A stretch of DNA of 64,000 nt from Puffinus mauretanicus (GCA_023333565.1 JAJKFH010003305.1:372001-436000), one strand, 5' to 3'. Positions 13,001-28,000 are shown, counted from the stretch's first letter. Notes: generated by a model not told the origin, from the sequence alone. Numbers and translations are program-made.

Positions 13001-16000
13001 GGAGAGCTCAAGCAATTTTATTGCAAAACAGAACTACAAACAGATGAACAATGTAAATTGTCATAGAAAGTAAGACAGCTTCAGAAAGGGAAATTAAATA
13101 TTTTTGGAAGCTTGAATCTAGATCTAGAGGTAACTATCCCAGAAAGTATTTCCTATTCCTAACAAAATTATTTAGTTAATTACATAGTAAATTCTGCCTT
13201 TTGAGAATCACTAAAAATTATGCAAAAGACATATATCAGTTTAATTAGGTAAATGTCCCCCTGACTGTCTTGAGTACTCCCAAGTCCAGTTCAGGGATAG
13301 GCAGCGAGGCTATTAAACTCCACTGAAGTCGCAGAGTTTCTGTCTACTGTCAGAGTAGGTCAGGAGATTGAAGCAGTTGGTGCTAAGGACTCAATATCCA
13401 TGTCATTCACAGAGGACACTCAGACTAGCTGTATTGTGATCTCATGGGCTGAATACTTAATGGTTTCAGCATAGTAAATGTACGTCTGGAAGGAATCAAT
13501 TAGTTTGCATGTTCCAAGACTGCTTTGCCATGTGTACCAAAGCATCAGAAGGATCAGGAGATTCACTTAAAACATACTCTTCTGATTCAGACTAAAAAGG
13601 TAACATATACAAGCTCAGGGGCTCCCAGTCTGTTAATGTGCTCAGATGACATCCAGCTCAAACAGATCCACAGGGGAGGGTATTAAATCTGTTGAACTGA
13701 AGAAGTGTACAGGATTTGTGTATTTTTTAACTCTTTTCTGGCTTTTGTCATATTTCTGATCTCTTTTCTTTTAAGGGGAGAAACAGGCATATAAAAACTA
13801 GTACTGCTAGAGAGCCATTTGTGTCTCACAGGCTGATGGGTACTAGTCTTGCCTTCACTAGGGCAGGAAAAGTGCTTGTGATTCCTAGGAGGTGTGTTGG
13901 GGGATTCCACAGATTGGGAGGCTGCAGATGAAGAGAAGGCTGACATGTAGCTGGTTTAGTCAGATGGATTTTCTGGTGAAGTATTTGTATAAAAGGGTTT
14001 TCTACTGATCTAGTTTTCTGTGAATTTAATATGATTTCATAACTATAGGAGACTTGCAAGAACATAGTAGTGTCAAAGAAGCAGATGATTCTGAAGAAAT
14101 CACTAAAACCAGAGAGGAAATAAACTTGGAAGAGGGGACTGCTATAAAATCTGCCATCATCCAAAAAAGTAAAAAGTATACCTTAGCTATTTTAAGCATG
14201 TCATTCCATGCCTTCAGTGTGCTTTGCAAATTAAAAAGTGAAACATAATTTTTTTTTTTTCCCCTCATTTACACTTGTAGGACTATTTTAAATTTTTTCC
14301 TGGTTGCTGATACTGTCGTTTTGAGAAACCTAAAATGAAATGGTTAATTTTGTCATTGAAAGATATTAACCCATTAATACCATGTTAGCGTACATGGTAT
14401 TAATGTACAGGTAGCCTGACCTTTGTAGGAGCTAAGCATGTATTTTGATGACAAGTTTGGTATTTTCACTTATATATCTTTTTATAGCATAAGATTGTTT
14501 CAGAATTTTTTAATAGATAAGGACAATAGTGTTAATTCACACACAAACAAAAAAAAAAGTGAAGAGAGAATCTGAATTCAGGAAGTTTTTGCCACTTGAA
14601 TATAAGAAACTGAAAAGTATGCTAAGTTTTAATTAACCTGTTGAAATATACTTAAACAAATGAAATATGTCTGTAAGCCTGACATGGTTTACAAATAGTA
14701 GTATTTTTTTCATATACAACAGACTGACATTTCATCTCAACCAAGGAAGATACATTATTAGGTAGATCCAATTAATGGACATTAATGAAATATATTTATA
14801 AGGATCTAAAATGGAAATTAAATAAATGTGGATTGTGAGGTAGTTTTTACAAATTTCTTTGTCTTTTCAAAGAAAAACATTTGTTCCTTTAATTATATTC
14901 TTCCTTTAATTTATGGCATTCTATACCAGCAAAAGATATTGAAGAGAGCACTAAAGAAAGATCTATTTCTTGAACTGGAGAAGTAGAATAGAATATCTTT
15001 AGCTATGATAACTGTAAAGTCTGTTTGGTTTTGGGTTTGGGTTGGGTTGAGGTTTTTTTGCAGAATGGAAACAGTAAGATATTGTCCTTTCCCAGGGAGC
15101 TTGTAACTTGGCAAAAATAACCTCATAATGTATAAATTTGTGCATGCAAAAAGTATCAACACAATCAGGGAAGAATCTTGGCATAATTACAGAAAGTAAA
15201 TATGGCATTTTTTCCAAATTATATTCTTCACGTAGTAGATATTGCAGTTGCTTAAAACAGTTCTTTACCAAATTTTATCAAATTAGTATGTAAACTGTGA
15301 ACTAACTCTGAGTGTTCCTTAAAAAATTTTTAAACAATTACAGTCCATTGTGTCAGCAACTAATAACAAAATATGGGTCCAATATGAATGTTTTGTGCAT
15401 CTTAGGAAATGCAGGCTTCATGATTGTTGACAATATACTGTATTGATCTATGACTTGTATTGATTTTTAAATTAATCTTATCAACCTTTTGATTTAGGAA
15501 TCAAAGAGAAATAAAATCAAAGGAAATTCTCAGGTGCTGCAGGTGCCTGATTGTTCTAGTACACAAATGTCATTCCACTCATATTGACACAATATTTCAC
15601 TTAGTGGTAGAAAATACTGTACAGTTAAAAAGGGGGTTTTTGTAATGAAAGAGCAAACCAAGATCTTAAAACTTATCTTTATGAAATACCCTCTAGAACT
15701 GCATTCAGAAGAACTGTTACTTGATTCTTTCTCAGTATGATGGTGTAATATTGCTTAAAATGACTGCTGCACTATAATTATGAAGTGGCTGGATTTAATT
15801 GCCTAGCAGTTATTCCTGACCAGAGGAAATGAGTATTTCAGAATTTTGTGAAGCACTTTTAAAAATCTATATTGTTAGGAATGTCAGAGATAACTGCTGA
15901 CCACCCAGAAGTTCAAGCGATGGTAGAAGAAGCCATAAAAACTGCATCAGTCTCTGAAGTTACACTGTCACCTGAAATATATGCCGAAGTACTGGAGAGA

Positions 16001-19000
16001 GCTGTTGCAGAGGTAAAACTTCAAGTACTATATAGCAAAGCACTTTTTTTCTAAGAGCAACCTGTAACAGTTTATACATTATCGATATACGTTCTTAATT
16101 TTTCTGTTTGAAAGATTAGTTCATATCACATAGTCTGAAAGCTTACATAGGATTGAGGAGAGACTGAGCAAGATCAGGAAAGACAAATCTATTGAGGACT
16201 ACTATATATATAAAAATCATTTCTGTCTTGCAAAGTACCTGGGCTACAAATTGTTAAAGGCTGGGAAAAGTGTCTGGGGGAAGTATCATTGTATGCTTGC
16301 CCTCTTCTTATACTCTTAGTTACTATTAAAGAACTCAACACCAGATACAAGTGTTTGAAAAGAATTTTATATGAAGGTTTATCCAAGAATCTTGAATTGT
16401 TTTAAATTTGTTCACTGGTTTGTAACTATTGAAACTGGAATCTAAATTCTTTGTAGGCAACCTTAAAAAATGACTGGCACATTAATCTCTTTTTGTTTAA
16501 AGTGTTTTTATTTCATTCAGACATATAAAGTTATAAATGTCTTACTTTTTATTGACCTGAAATGACAATAAGGAAAATTCATAACATTCAGAAAACCATT
16601 TTGTATTGTGCCGTCTTTTTGAACAGCTCACAGATTATTTTAGTCTTTTTATGTTACTAAACCTGACATTTTATAACAGCTTATGAAGAAGAACAAAGAC
16701 AGGTTTCCTGGTGCTCCAGAAAAAGGAGGATGGGTAGTGGACAACTACCCTCTGTCAGTAGACCACTGGTCAGCTTTATCAGAAAAAGGACTTTTACCTG
16801 ACACTGTTGTCTGTCTGAAGGATACAGAAAAAGATGGTTAGTAAATGCACATTAATGAAACTTAATCTTTTCTTTTTTTCTGTTTTGATATCTGTATATA
16901 AAGCACACTTACAAGAAAAACTAGTAGTTGTGTTCCATTTATAAAGTTTCAGGGGTCTAGAGAAGGAAGAATCCAGTGAATCAACAAGGGTACCCCAAAT
17001 TTCTTACAATTTGGATTAAGAGAATTATACAGAATTGAAAACAGGAATGCTTTACAAAAGCAGTAAAGAAAGTTCCTCCTATTTATAACCCTATTTACAA
17101 TTTCCTCTTATTTACAATCAGTAGTAAATACCACTGGACTTTTGCAGTTTCAGACTTTTGTATTCTGTGTCTGGCTGGCCACCAGCTTGTGATGAGCCTC
17201 TTAGTCAAATTTCCCTGCATGCGCATTGGTTTACCCACTTGCAAAATCAGGTTATAGATATGAACATTCTGTGCTTCAGAGAAAAGAGAGGGGACAAATA
17301 CCTGTGTGCAGGTGTATCCTGTTCCCCATCCTGGGGTCAAAAAAAGTTGAGCAACTTCTTATCCAGATTGATACAATAGCTTAGTACCCATGAATTCAGA
17401 GGAAGGGATTTTTATTTTATTGTTTCAAGCAGGAAGGAAGGTTGGTACCAGCCATGAAAAACTGAACAGATTCATACACTGTTAAAAGTTTTGCCTGCCA
17501 AGTCATGTCTTAATGGATTATGCCTGCTTGATTCATACCACACCACAAGTTTCATTGCGCTGTAGCAATGTTTGATGATTACCTGTTCAATCCAGTCTAT
17601 TATCAAAAGGTCTTTCCATAATAGAAACTTCCCTTCAAGAAAGAAATGATAGGTCTATTCATACTTTGTTCAAGAAAGCTTGCCATATCCCAGACTCAGT
17701 TTATTAGGTGCTGGAAATTGAAAACAAAGCTCTAAAACCATAGAAAGCAAGAGTATAATAACATTTCAGTGGTATATATGCCTTTTCTTGGCTTTAAAAA
17801 GAAGTAGGAAAGTTGTCTATCATTTATTAAATAATTTTCCTAACTCAAATACCTTTAGTGTTATACAGATGCATAAAACTCATTACTGTTGTGTAATTGT
17901 ACTGCAGGAGTCTGTATACTGCGCAGAACATACTTAGCAAATAGGGATGAAATTAATTCTAAGATTTTGAAAAGACTAACAGATGAAGCATTAGAAAAGA
18001 AAGAAGAAGAAGAAGTAAGGTAAAATATTCCAAATATCTGAAAAATCTAACCTTACTTTATGTTACAGGGATCAGTGCATTTATCAACACAAATGTACTA
18101 AAACAGTACACTAAGACGAGTTGTAATGTGCAGGAAATAATCCAATATATGTTAACTTTGAGGAATATCTGATTTAGATCAGTAAATATGGTGGCAGAAG
18201 ATTCTTCTGCTAAATGCATTTTCATTAGCCTTGCATTAGTCTAGCCTTTTGATGCAATGAGACAGTAACATTTTAGATGATAAAATATATTTGATTTTTA
18301 TTTTGTACAACCCAAATTGTATTTCAATTCCCAACAGTATATTTCCACATCTTTATTTTACATTTAATATATCTGCAACTTGCTTCAGTAGTATTTATAT
18401 AAATCTTAAGATGAATAATCTTTTACTTGCAGAAGAGAAACGCAAGAAATACTGACATCAGAGGAAAATCAATCTCTAGAGGCTGCTGAGGAAAAAAGTG
18501 AAAGTGTGTATCATTTGACTTCTATTTTATCTAATTACGTGTTCCAAATCATTTAGCAATTTGTTTTTTAATGCAAATTTTACAGTTTTGATTTCCTTTT
18601 TACATTCAGTATCTAGGAAAATGACTTTGTATTACTACCTTTGCTTCCTTCACTGATTCAGGCACTCATTTCTATGTGTCATTCTTAATGGATGCTACAG
18701 AACAGAGATGTGTATTAAATCAGCCAGCACAGTTACAGTTTTCAATAAATCCGAAAGACAGGACTTTCCATCTCCTCCAGTAACTTTTCTAAGTGGGTTA
18801 TTAACTGTATTGGAACTTCCTACTCATCAAAAAATCTGTATGCCCTCACAAGTTAGAAAACATTGTTAGAACTTAGTCAATAGCTAATAAGAAAATGGCA
18901 AAGCTGTCTGATTTTCTATTCTTCCTCCAAGAAGCTCAGCCTGAAGCAATTAAAGGGGAATGGAAATTATTTCAGGAGTGGCTCTCTTAACATGCATTAA

Positions 19001-22000
19001 GAATTGCTAAATCTGGTAGCAACATACATTATGAATCGCTGAATCCAGTAGCCAAGTAGAGGTGAGACCGCTGCAGCTCCACATCTCCAGGACCATGCAG
19101 TAATGACTCTGAGCATGTAATCCCATTTCCCCTTTCATCCTCTTCTTACTCTAATATCCATGCTTGTTCCACCCCAATCCACTTTGATCCCTCCCTCTCC
19201 TTGCCTTTGGTCTTTCTCAGAAATGCCTCATAATATTATAAGTCTCTCACAATCCCAGACTACTTTTCCTGGCATCCCCTAATGAATCTCATACCCTGTA
19301 GGCAGTAATCCCCCTCAACTGGGGAGAGCCTGTCTGGTCGACTTATGTCAATAGATCTCACACCCAGACAATGCCTTCATCATCCTCTCTTAATGACCTG
19401 AGGGGAGCCAAGTCAAGGTTATGTTTGTTCTGATTAGGTTATCGGGGTTCCCCGACCTGTCATTGTTCCTCCCCTCCTTTGTGCTCTTGTCCAAAGTGAA
19501 TGAGTTCTAAAGTATTAAATATAAAGGGTTCTACACAGATACTCTATTATCTCTGTCTTAAACAATAAAGTTCATCTTAGTTTTGAATATCTAAATCATT
19601 CTGATCTGAGTACATCAAAACAACAATTATTAATGATAGAACTAATAATGTCATATACACGCTTGTGCTCTTAACACGTGATAAGTCCTTGTTCAGAGAA
19701 AATCGTGTTTTCTTACGCCTACATTTGATTTCAATAATCAAATGCTGACTCACCAAAACACTTCAGTCATGCTGCTCTTAGCCTGACATCTGCCATCGGC
19801 ACATTGACTGCAGCTTTTCCCCCATGTGACATGTCTTTACAAAAATATAAATGAATGATATGTTCACAGTTTGGGGTTTTTTTATATAGCAGTTATGGTA
19901 TAAAAATGAAAACTCAGAAAAATACTCCAGAGCTCCAGTCATGCTCTTTTGATGTCTCATACATCATATCATGTCATATAGGAATGGTTCAAAGCTGCAC
20001 CAGGGGAGGTTTAGACTAGATAATAGGAAGCGTTTCTTTACCGAGAGAGTGGTCAAACACTGGAACAGGCTTCCTAGAGAGGTGGTTGATGCCCCAAGCC
20101 TGTCAGTGTTTAAGAGGCATTTGGACAATGCTCTTAACATGCTTTAACTTTTGGTCAGCCCTGAATTGGTCAGGCAGTAGGACTAGATGATCGTTGTAGG
20201 TCCCTTCCAACTGAAATAGTCTAGTCTATTCTATTCTATATAAATAAATGTCTATTTTAGTAATTGTAATTTTTGTAACCTTAGTGGGACATTGAGGTAA
20301 CTGGGATTGCTTCAGGACTGAACATATTCAATTTATAATATCATTTGTGTTTAAAAGGAAAAAATGGTTCCAGTAATGAGCAAGGTACTTACACGTGTCT
20401 TAATGAGAGTGAAAGTAAATGGAGAAGGAAATTTAACAAATGTATTTAAGTGAGTTAGGAAGCTAAGTTCAATGCTGAAAATGTCTGTTGAAGGTACATA
20501 AAACAATTTATGTGGTAACTCTTGCTTGTAGTGTCTAGGTGGAAATTATAGCCTCACATCTTTTTTCATGTCCCTTGACATAATTATTCTGAGCTTAAAT
20601 TATTTTCAGGAATTTCTTACAGTATTTAAACATTTTTGCAGCAGCTTTGCATGAGTATGGATTTATTTATACTAGGAGACAGCTATATGACTTCATGAGA
20701 ATGTATTTCAGCTATTGTAGAAGAGTTATAGAGCTTCAGGTAGATCTGTGGGTTCATTCCAATCTTCCTGAAGTAAAACTTGGCATATTTCTTTCCTGCC
20801 ACGTTTCAGCAATAAAATATCCCATACAATTGATCCACTGAAGCAAACAGTTGTCATGGTTTAAGACTTTATTTTCTGTACTTTACTTGTCAGCCCTGCT
20901 TTTCTGCCAGAGATTACCCTCTTCCTATAGCAAACTCAACAGGAGCACACATATGCCTCAGTCACCGTAGCTCAGGGTGGTGTGTTAGTACAACCTCATC
21001 TTCACTGATGTCTCTTCTGCTACTCTTCCTATTTGGGCAGAAGCTCTTGCAATAAATAAATGGGTAGCTGGAGCCTCCTGTGCTTGTCCTTCACAGCTGT
21101 TAACATAAATATTTGTTTTAAAGTCTTTAATATTGATCCCACCCACCCCCTTTCTCATATTATAGGTGGTGGAGGGTTGGATCAATACCCATCTCTTTAG
21201 CTTTTATTTTATGTTCTTGCTTTTTTATTTTCATCATAGTGTTAAATTCAGTAAGATATTTTAAACAACAAAAAATAAATATAATAATAATTAAACCTGT
21301 ATGTTAGGACATTTCCTCTTTAGTTTTTGAAGAGAAATGCTTTTTGGAATCAATTGTCATTATAACATTTACCAGGCAGTTGATGTGTGCTCAGTCCTAC
21401 AGCCTCTAAATACATTTCCTTTGTTTTTCTTGGCTGGCTTGCATCCTGATTTGTTTTTTTTTCTACCTCTAAGTGGAGGCTTTTCAGTGAGAGAGTTTGA
21501 ACAAGGGGAGTTTATTAATCTGCAGACCAGGGATAGCAAATTACTTGTACCACAAACTTCAAAGCAAGCTGTAGTGATATTAACTTCACAGTTTGTTCAG
21601 TCTTTGAGCAAAGTTGCATGATCTTCAAAGCCACTTTCTGCCCTCCTTCATAAGCCAGATATGGTAATTACATTCTAATACCTGTAATCACAGAATTTTA
21701 GGCAGAGAAATTTCAAAATTTGAAACAGAAAGGTTATGAACAACTTTCTCAATTAGATCCCAAATACCTTCAGTTCTTAAATTCTTCTCATTCAGAGAAA
21801 TAAAGGCTAAGGGCTATTGGTTTAGTACAGCTATGCATTCCTTTGCAGAAAAAAAGAACAAAAGCCTATGATTAGAGCTATCAGCCTGTCCAAAAGCTCT
21901 TGTCACTTTCTGAACATCTATAAGAATAAGGACATCTTCTTAATCTACTTTGTTTAATGTCTGTCTATCTGTCTTCCTTGATACTATGCAGCACCAGTCT

Positions 22001-25000
22001 TGTAAATGAAATCTCTTAAGGGTTTAGACACACCTAAATTCCTAAAAATTTAGGAATGCTTAGCTTCTGTGCCACAGTTATTTCCATTGAAGTCTCTAGG
22101 ACTGTCTGTGTTATGTATGCATGTGAGAATTTGTATGTTGACAGCCTTACAAAGTGTCTTCCATTTTGCTCGTAATTTTCTGTATGTCGTTTTCCTCTTT
22201 GTGTATATTATGGACTCTTGATTTATTTATTACAGAGCATCAAAACTAATTTTGCTTGACTGCATTCCTGTATATATGAAAAGGAAATAAAGAACTAGAA
22301 TAAGTGAAAATTTTCCCAATTTGACATATGCTAAAGGATGTGGGTTTTTGTCTGCTAACCATATAAGAAGAAGATGCTTGTTTATGAGATAATTTCCTGA
22401 CTCTGCATAAATCAGAAATTTAATGTTTCCAACCTGTTTTTCATTATGTTTGTGGTTTCTTTGCCAAAAAAGAGATATATAGGAAAACAAATTCCATAAT
22501 TTCAGATTTTAAAATAGATTCTTGTTTAATATGATTTGAATTTTGGGTAATCATAACATGTTGAGATGTACTAGTGGTGTTTTATTACTCTAACAGTGGT
22601 CTAAGGACATAAGCAAAACAAGGCTTGTAGGAAAAAGTAATATTCTTTATTGATCAACTGATACAGTTGGAAAAATTACACCAGTCTTCAGGTGCACAAG
22701 CCCTTCTTCAAGTCAGAAGCACTTCCGCCCAATAGGAGCTGTTCTGTAGAACACCAAGTGCGCTCTTTTGCAAGGTCTTAGTTTTTGAGCATAGTTTGAG
22801 CACAGAACACATAGATTGTAATGAATGAAAAATATTCTTACGTAAAAGCACTTAAAGTACTTCTCCACTTTATTCACAGTCATGTGGCATCTGATAGATG
22901 GTCTGCCTTTCCCCACAGATCGGGTAGCTGATCTTAAAATGTTTTGGTCAGTGTGCAATACCTAAGCATTAAAGTAAATAAGTCCTTTATTGCAGGTGAT
23001 CAAATACAAGCTTTGCAGTGTGATCCAAAAATATCTTTATTTCTGTAGTGCCTCCATCACCCCTCAATGGGTTTGTTAAAGTTACTAACGATTTTATTTG
23101 TGCCAACACAATTTGAGGACAATGATGAGCAGCTTCCACCTGAAACTGAACAAATGCCCCAGAAACAGTCCAGTGACTCTGCAGGTTATAAAGAAGCTAA
23201 ACCTACAGGTTGGACTTGTAGCACATATAATCTCTCTTACTTGCTAGTATCAAGAATTGTATGCCCTCCTTTTCTGCAAGCTTTTACTATTGGCTGTAAA
23301 TATCATTTCTTGCCTTTTTTCATTTAAAGACATTTATAATGGAATAGTCGGGTTTGAATTATTTAAACACTTACAAATGCAATTAAAGGCATGTTGTTAT
23401 TTCTTGTTAAGAGTAATGCACCAGGTATTTGCACTTTGAAAAATAACAAAACCCCACTATTACCTCTACTGCCTAAATACCAAATTAATAAATGTATACA
23501 GGGATCTATGGAAACAACAAATAAAATGAGCATTGCTGAAATTCCAGGTTGAAATAACCTCTTGTATTCAGAAATCCATGAGCACTCTCTACAGGATGAA
23601 ATGATGAGGGAGGGAAATCAGAGGAAAAAAGCTTTAGAAAGTCACTCTCGTGAATTGTGACTCAAAAAAAAAAAGAAAAAGTAGTAAGAAGAAAATACCA
23701 GGAAAAAATGGGGAAGAAAACCCCAGGAAATAATCGAATTGCAGTATTCACAAACACCTGCATGTCATTTTAACAAACCCCGGTTCTACAGACCATTTTA
23801 AAATTAATATTATATCCACATTAATTAGAAATTACTAGTCTATTCCCTGTGGCAAGGGATCTTGGGAAAAATGGGAATGGATGAATTTTAACTTTGGATA
23901 TGAATGATCAAAATATGTCCTGTACTTTCCTTAGTCATCCATTGTCCTCCTAACAGCTTGCTAGATTTCACACAGAGTCATGTTTTCTTATTTTCTGTAT
24001 AAGGTAAAATTCTGCAGCACATGGAACTCCATAGAACCATAAGCTAATGAAAAGATATACGAAATCCTATAGTAGCCTTCTCTCAAAAACACTTGGAAGG
24101 CAACTCATCTTTAATGGAGATGGTCTGCTTTAGTTTTTAAAATATACATTTTAGCTTTTTTTCTACTAGAATTTTTAGAATATGTTAAAGTCCAAAAGAG
24201 AAATAAATCCAACATAAAACATTTTATTTTAAATAGCAAATTGTTAAATATAGACATTTTTATGCATTAGAAAGAATCAACTTAACCTGTAAACCAAACT
24301 GCTTTTTTTTCCAAACACCATAAATCAGTACACACAATATACGTTTGTCTACTAAGCACATTTCACTGTAATATGCTGAAAATTATTTGGCAGCATATAT
24401 TTATAAGTAAGTAATGAAAAGTCTGTATAAACAAACTACATGGTCTGTTTCAAAAAGACAAATGAAAATATGTTCATAATGAAATACCATCAGTTCCAAG
24501 GAATGGAAGTGTCACCTATCCTACATTTTGCCTTTCTGTTTATTTTGATAGTTAAACACTAATGAAGAAGACATGCTGGCTTCTGGTGTCTCTGTCTCAG
24601 CTTTGGCAGGGTTTGAGAGGGGAGAAAATAAGGATTTTTTCATCTTTTTTGTTGCTGAATATGGACTGAGGGCAGAACAGTCATATCTAATACTAGCAGA
24701 ACACTGGGAAAAAAGATATTAAAGCCTTTCCTTCCCCAGCAACTCACTTGGAGAACATGGGGGCAGAAAGCCTTTGAGGATTGTTTGTCTCTATGGTAAC
24801 TATGCTCAGTAAAAGCAAAGATGACACAGAGCAAAAGAATATGAGAGATTGCCATGTAGGCATTCCCTGTGAAAGCTCCAGATTTAGGGCTGCGGCGGAT
24901 TGTTTCGTATCACCTCTGTGATAAGGAAAAGAAATTAATAACAGCACTGTTAGATAGACCACCACCTCCTCTGAAGTAAACTTATTTGCATTTTTAGATC

Positions 25001-28000
25001 CATTTATTTTTAAACCATTACTGTCTTTTCAAGTATTTTTCTTGACTATGTTTCTTATTTCTTTAAAAATATCTTCTCACTGTAAATCACCTCTGCAAAC
25101 AGAATTATTATAACTTATATCTAATAGCAAAAGTACAGTTGCCTTACTTAGTTAAAAGTATTTTCAGTATTTTTGATCCCTGAGACCCAGTTTGAAACAA
25201 ATCAAATGCCAGGGAGGCAACATTTTTGTCATAATAAGTTCAAATACCTGAACCAAAACCAAATAATGTTTGGGTTGTCCAATTTTTGGGTTGTCCCTTT
25301 TCCCTAGGAATGTAATCCTTTTTTAGTTTTGTTATTTCTCCCCTCTTTCCAGAGGAAAGTTTCTCCAGTTCACTTAGGCCTGTGTAATGTATTTTAAAAC
25401 TTCATAAGTATGCAATAATTGCTGCTAGATAAGTTTCCTTAAGCAAGAAAACTCTCAGGTAGAGGTAATCTGATGGAATCACATGCCTAGAGTAGAGAAT
25501 CAAAGCTGGAACACATGCTGGTCCGTCATTTGCTAAATACAGCCTGTCGGGAGAGGTGTAACATGAATTGTGTTTCCGAGATTAAGGTTCATACAGGAAG
25601 CACTCTATGGCGTGGATTTGCCACCATGTTCAATATTCTGTCTCAGATGTCAAATATTAATTTAAATCCATTATTCTGCCCGTATATTTCCAAAGTTTCA
25701 TGACCTGCTCAGAACTGAGAGGTTTTTAAAGGGCAGGACTATAAAAGACAATCTCGTTGAAGGCTAGATCAGACAGCCCACATTACCATCTTCCATACGT
25801 TATTGCTTTGAATAAGGCTGTGGTTCACAAGGCAGCACATGTGATTTCTACAGCATGGATGTGCTAGGGATAACACATGCAAAAAGCAGTTAGCGTAACC
25901 TAGCTAGTAATGTATCCTTTGCTTATTTTCTTAAAATCTGTGTTCCTAATGGAATCATCGTTACATAATGTATTAGTGCTGCCCAAATTTAAGCAGGTTT
26001 TACCTGGCTACATCTCTGTCTCATTTGGAATACATGACTGCAGAATGCAACAATTGTGTCACAATTGTGACATTTACACAACATATTTTAATGTACATTA
26101 CATAACAAGGAAGGTATTTTCATGTTCCTGTTTAGAATCACGGCAAGAGACAAAAATGTCATTGCAGGGGATAACTAATGTAATGATGTGTAGTTTAGTA
26201 AAATGCAAATGTTTATAAACATTTTCAAGAAAAAAATAATTTCTAATTCAAGATCAGACTATCTGAAATCTGCAAGGTGTTTCTGCTTAATGATATGCCC
26301 TTTTGCACTTCTAGTTTATGTTTGGACTAATAATCATTCAAATAATAGAGGGAAGGTTGGCCACTGAGGTGTCAGTCTAATAGTAGTGTTGTTCAAAGCT
26401 GTAAAAAGAAGAGGGGAAATGCATTAAGTATTCTTTGTTATAAAAGATCACAAAAATACTTGCCAAAATGCTTATTTGTTAACCTATTATTTAAAAATGG
26501 CTCAATTAAAATAAAGTTTTGCAGTTCATCTTGGGGGCAGCATGTGAGGACACTGTGAGGGCCAACTGCTCCCAAAGGAACAGGGAGCTGGGAGTAGAGA
26601 GTGGTAATATGACCATCAGGTAATATGACCCGGCAGCCAGAGCCCGTCCCGCCACCCCAGCCAGGAGCAGGGCAGCTCCAGCCCTGGGCATTGGGCACCT
26701 CCGTGGGGACGAGCTGAGACCGGGCTGGGATGTTGGCCCGTGGGTGGGCCCAACTTGGCAGAGCCTGTGGCCATGCAGGGCTGTGGGGAGGTGGGGACCG
26801 CCCCTGCTGCGGCATTGCTGGGGCAAGGGCTGATAGCTCTGAGGGCTGACAAGGGGTCCTGGGCTGTGGGCAGGTGGAGGGAGCCCCAGGGGCCTGGGCA
26901 GGGACAGCCAGGCCTGGGGGTGCCCTCAGGTCCCTGAGCCAGCATATGAATTGCCATAGAGGGCTTGATTTATTTCAAATCTCAGTTTATCAGATATATA
27001 TATAGCAGAGGTAAATGGGGTATTGAAAGAATGAAAGTTTCAGCCTCATAAGTGAAAGAATAAAATTCTTAAAAGCACCTAAGTATCTAGAAATCTACTA
27101 TATTTCTAGAGGACTACACATTAAGACCCAGACCCATAATGAATGTAGACATTGCAGTGCCCAAACTGCCATACTAACTTTTAAGTGCCTGGCTTCATAT
27201 ATGGAATTAAGGGTTGTAGAAATCTGTTCCTGCTCTTTCAAGCTTAAAACAAGACAGAAACGAAAAGAGGAGGGGAAAATCATAGCAAAGTAGAAAATCA
27301 CTCCATCCGCTGTTCAAGCTCTTTCTTGCAGCTTCATTTCTGGCAAACAACAAACATAGCCAGTGCCAGCAAACTTACAGTAATATCAGACCATTTAAGT
27401 CATTGCCCTCAACTGCTTTTCTGTCTGTTAGCTGAAAGCACTGATATCAGACTTATTAAACAGAACACAAAAGACAAATGATAAGAAAAGGAAGAAAATC
27501 AGGGTTGGAAATTATATGAGTGCAGGGAATGGGAATAGCAGCAACACCACCACATTGCTGCTGCTAGAGACTGTTCATGATTTAGTAAGGACAAAGTGGT
27601 GGTGGTGTCATCTAGGCACCTCTGTATCTTCTTCTAGCTGAGATAGAACTTCGTCTCAATACTTTCAGGGCCTAACAATGTCTAAATGGATACTAATTAA
27701 CGGTTGGACTGAAGGTGCCAATTATTATTTTGATATTGAATTAAAAACTTCATATTGACACATTAACAGAAAAGGAGAAAGATACTCATTCGTTCCTAGG
27801 GCTGCAGTTAGAATCATAGAATCATAGAATTGTTTCGGTTGGAAAAGACCTTTAAAATCAGAACATGCAACCTGAACACTCCACAACAGCTTCAGTAACT
27901 GAACCTGAACTGGGTCAGAACATGAAGTTGCTTCTTTGCAGTGTATGCTAGTTTTCCTACTCTTTATTTCTTCCTATACTGGCATATTCCATGAGAGGCA

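Larger units (their letters stand above)
18504..20641 (+). other. AK9: AK9 intron w13-w14
   Basis: Holds the LTR-like block (about 19040-19625) and the CR1 tail (19983-20236), both listed separately. No other coding signal is seen. Confidence 0.5.

Noticed and set aside
20854..20866. TGTCATGGTTTAA, which resembles the start of a common avian LTR
   Set aside because: The following sequence does not continue like that LTR and no matching 3' end was found, so a chance match is likely.
26438..26957. Overlapping minus-strand open frames of 106-125 codons
   Set aside because: They overlap in several frames within a GC-rich block and show no domain or splice structure. They are an effect of composition.
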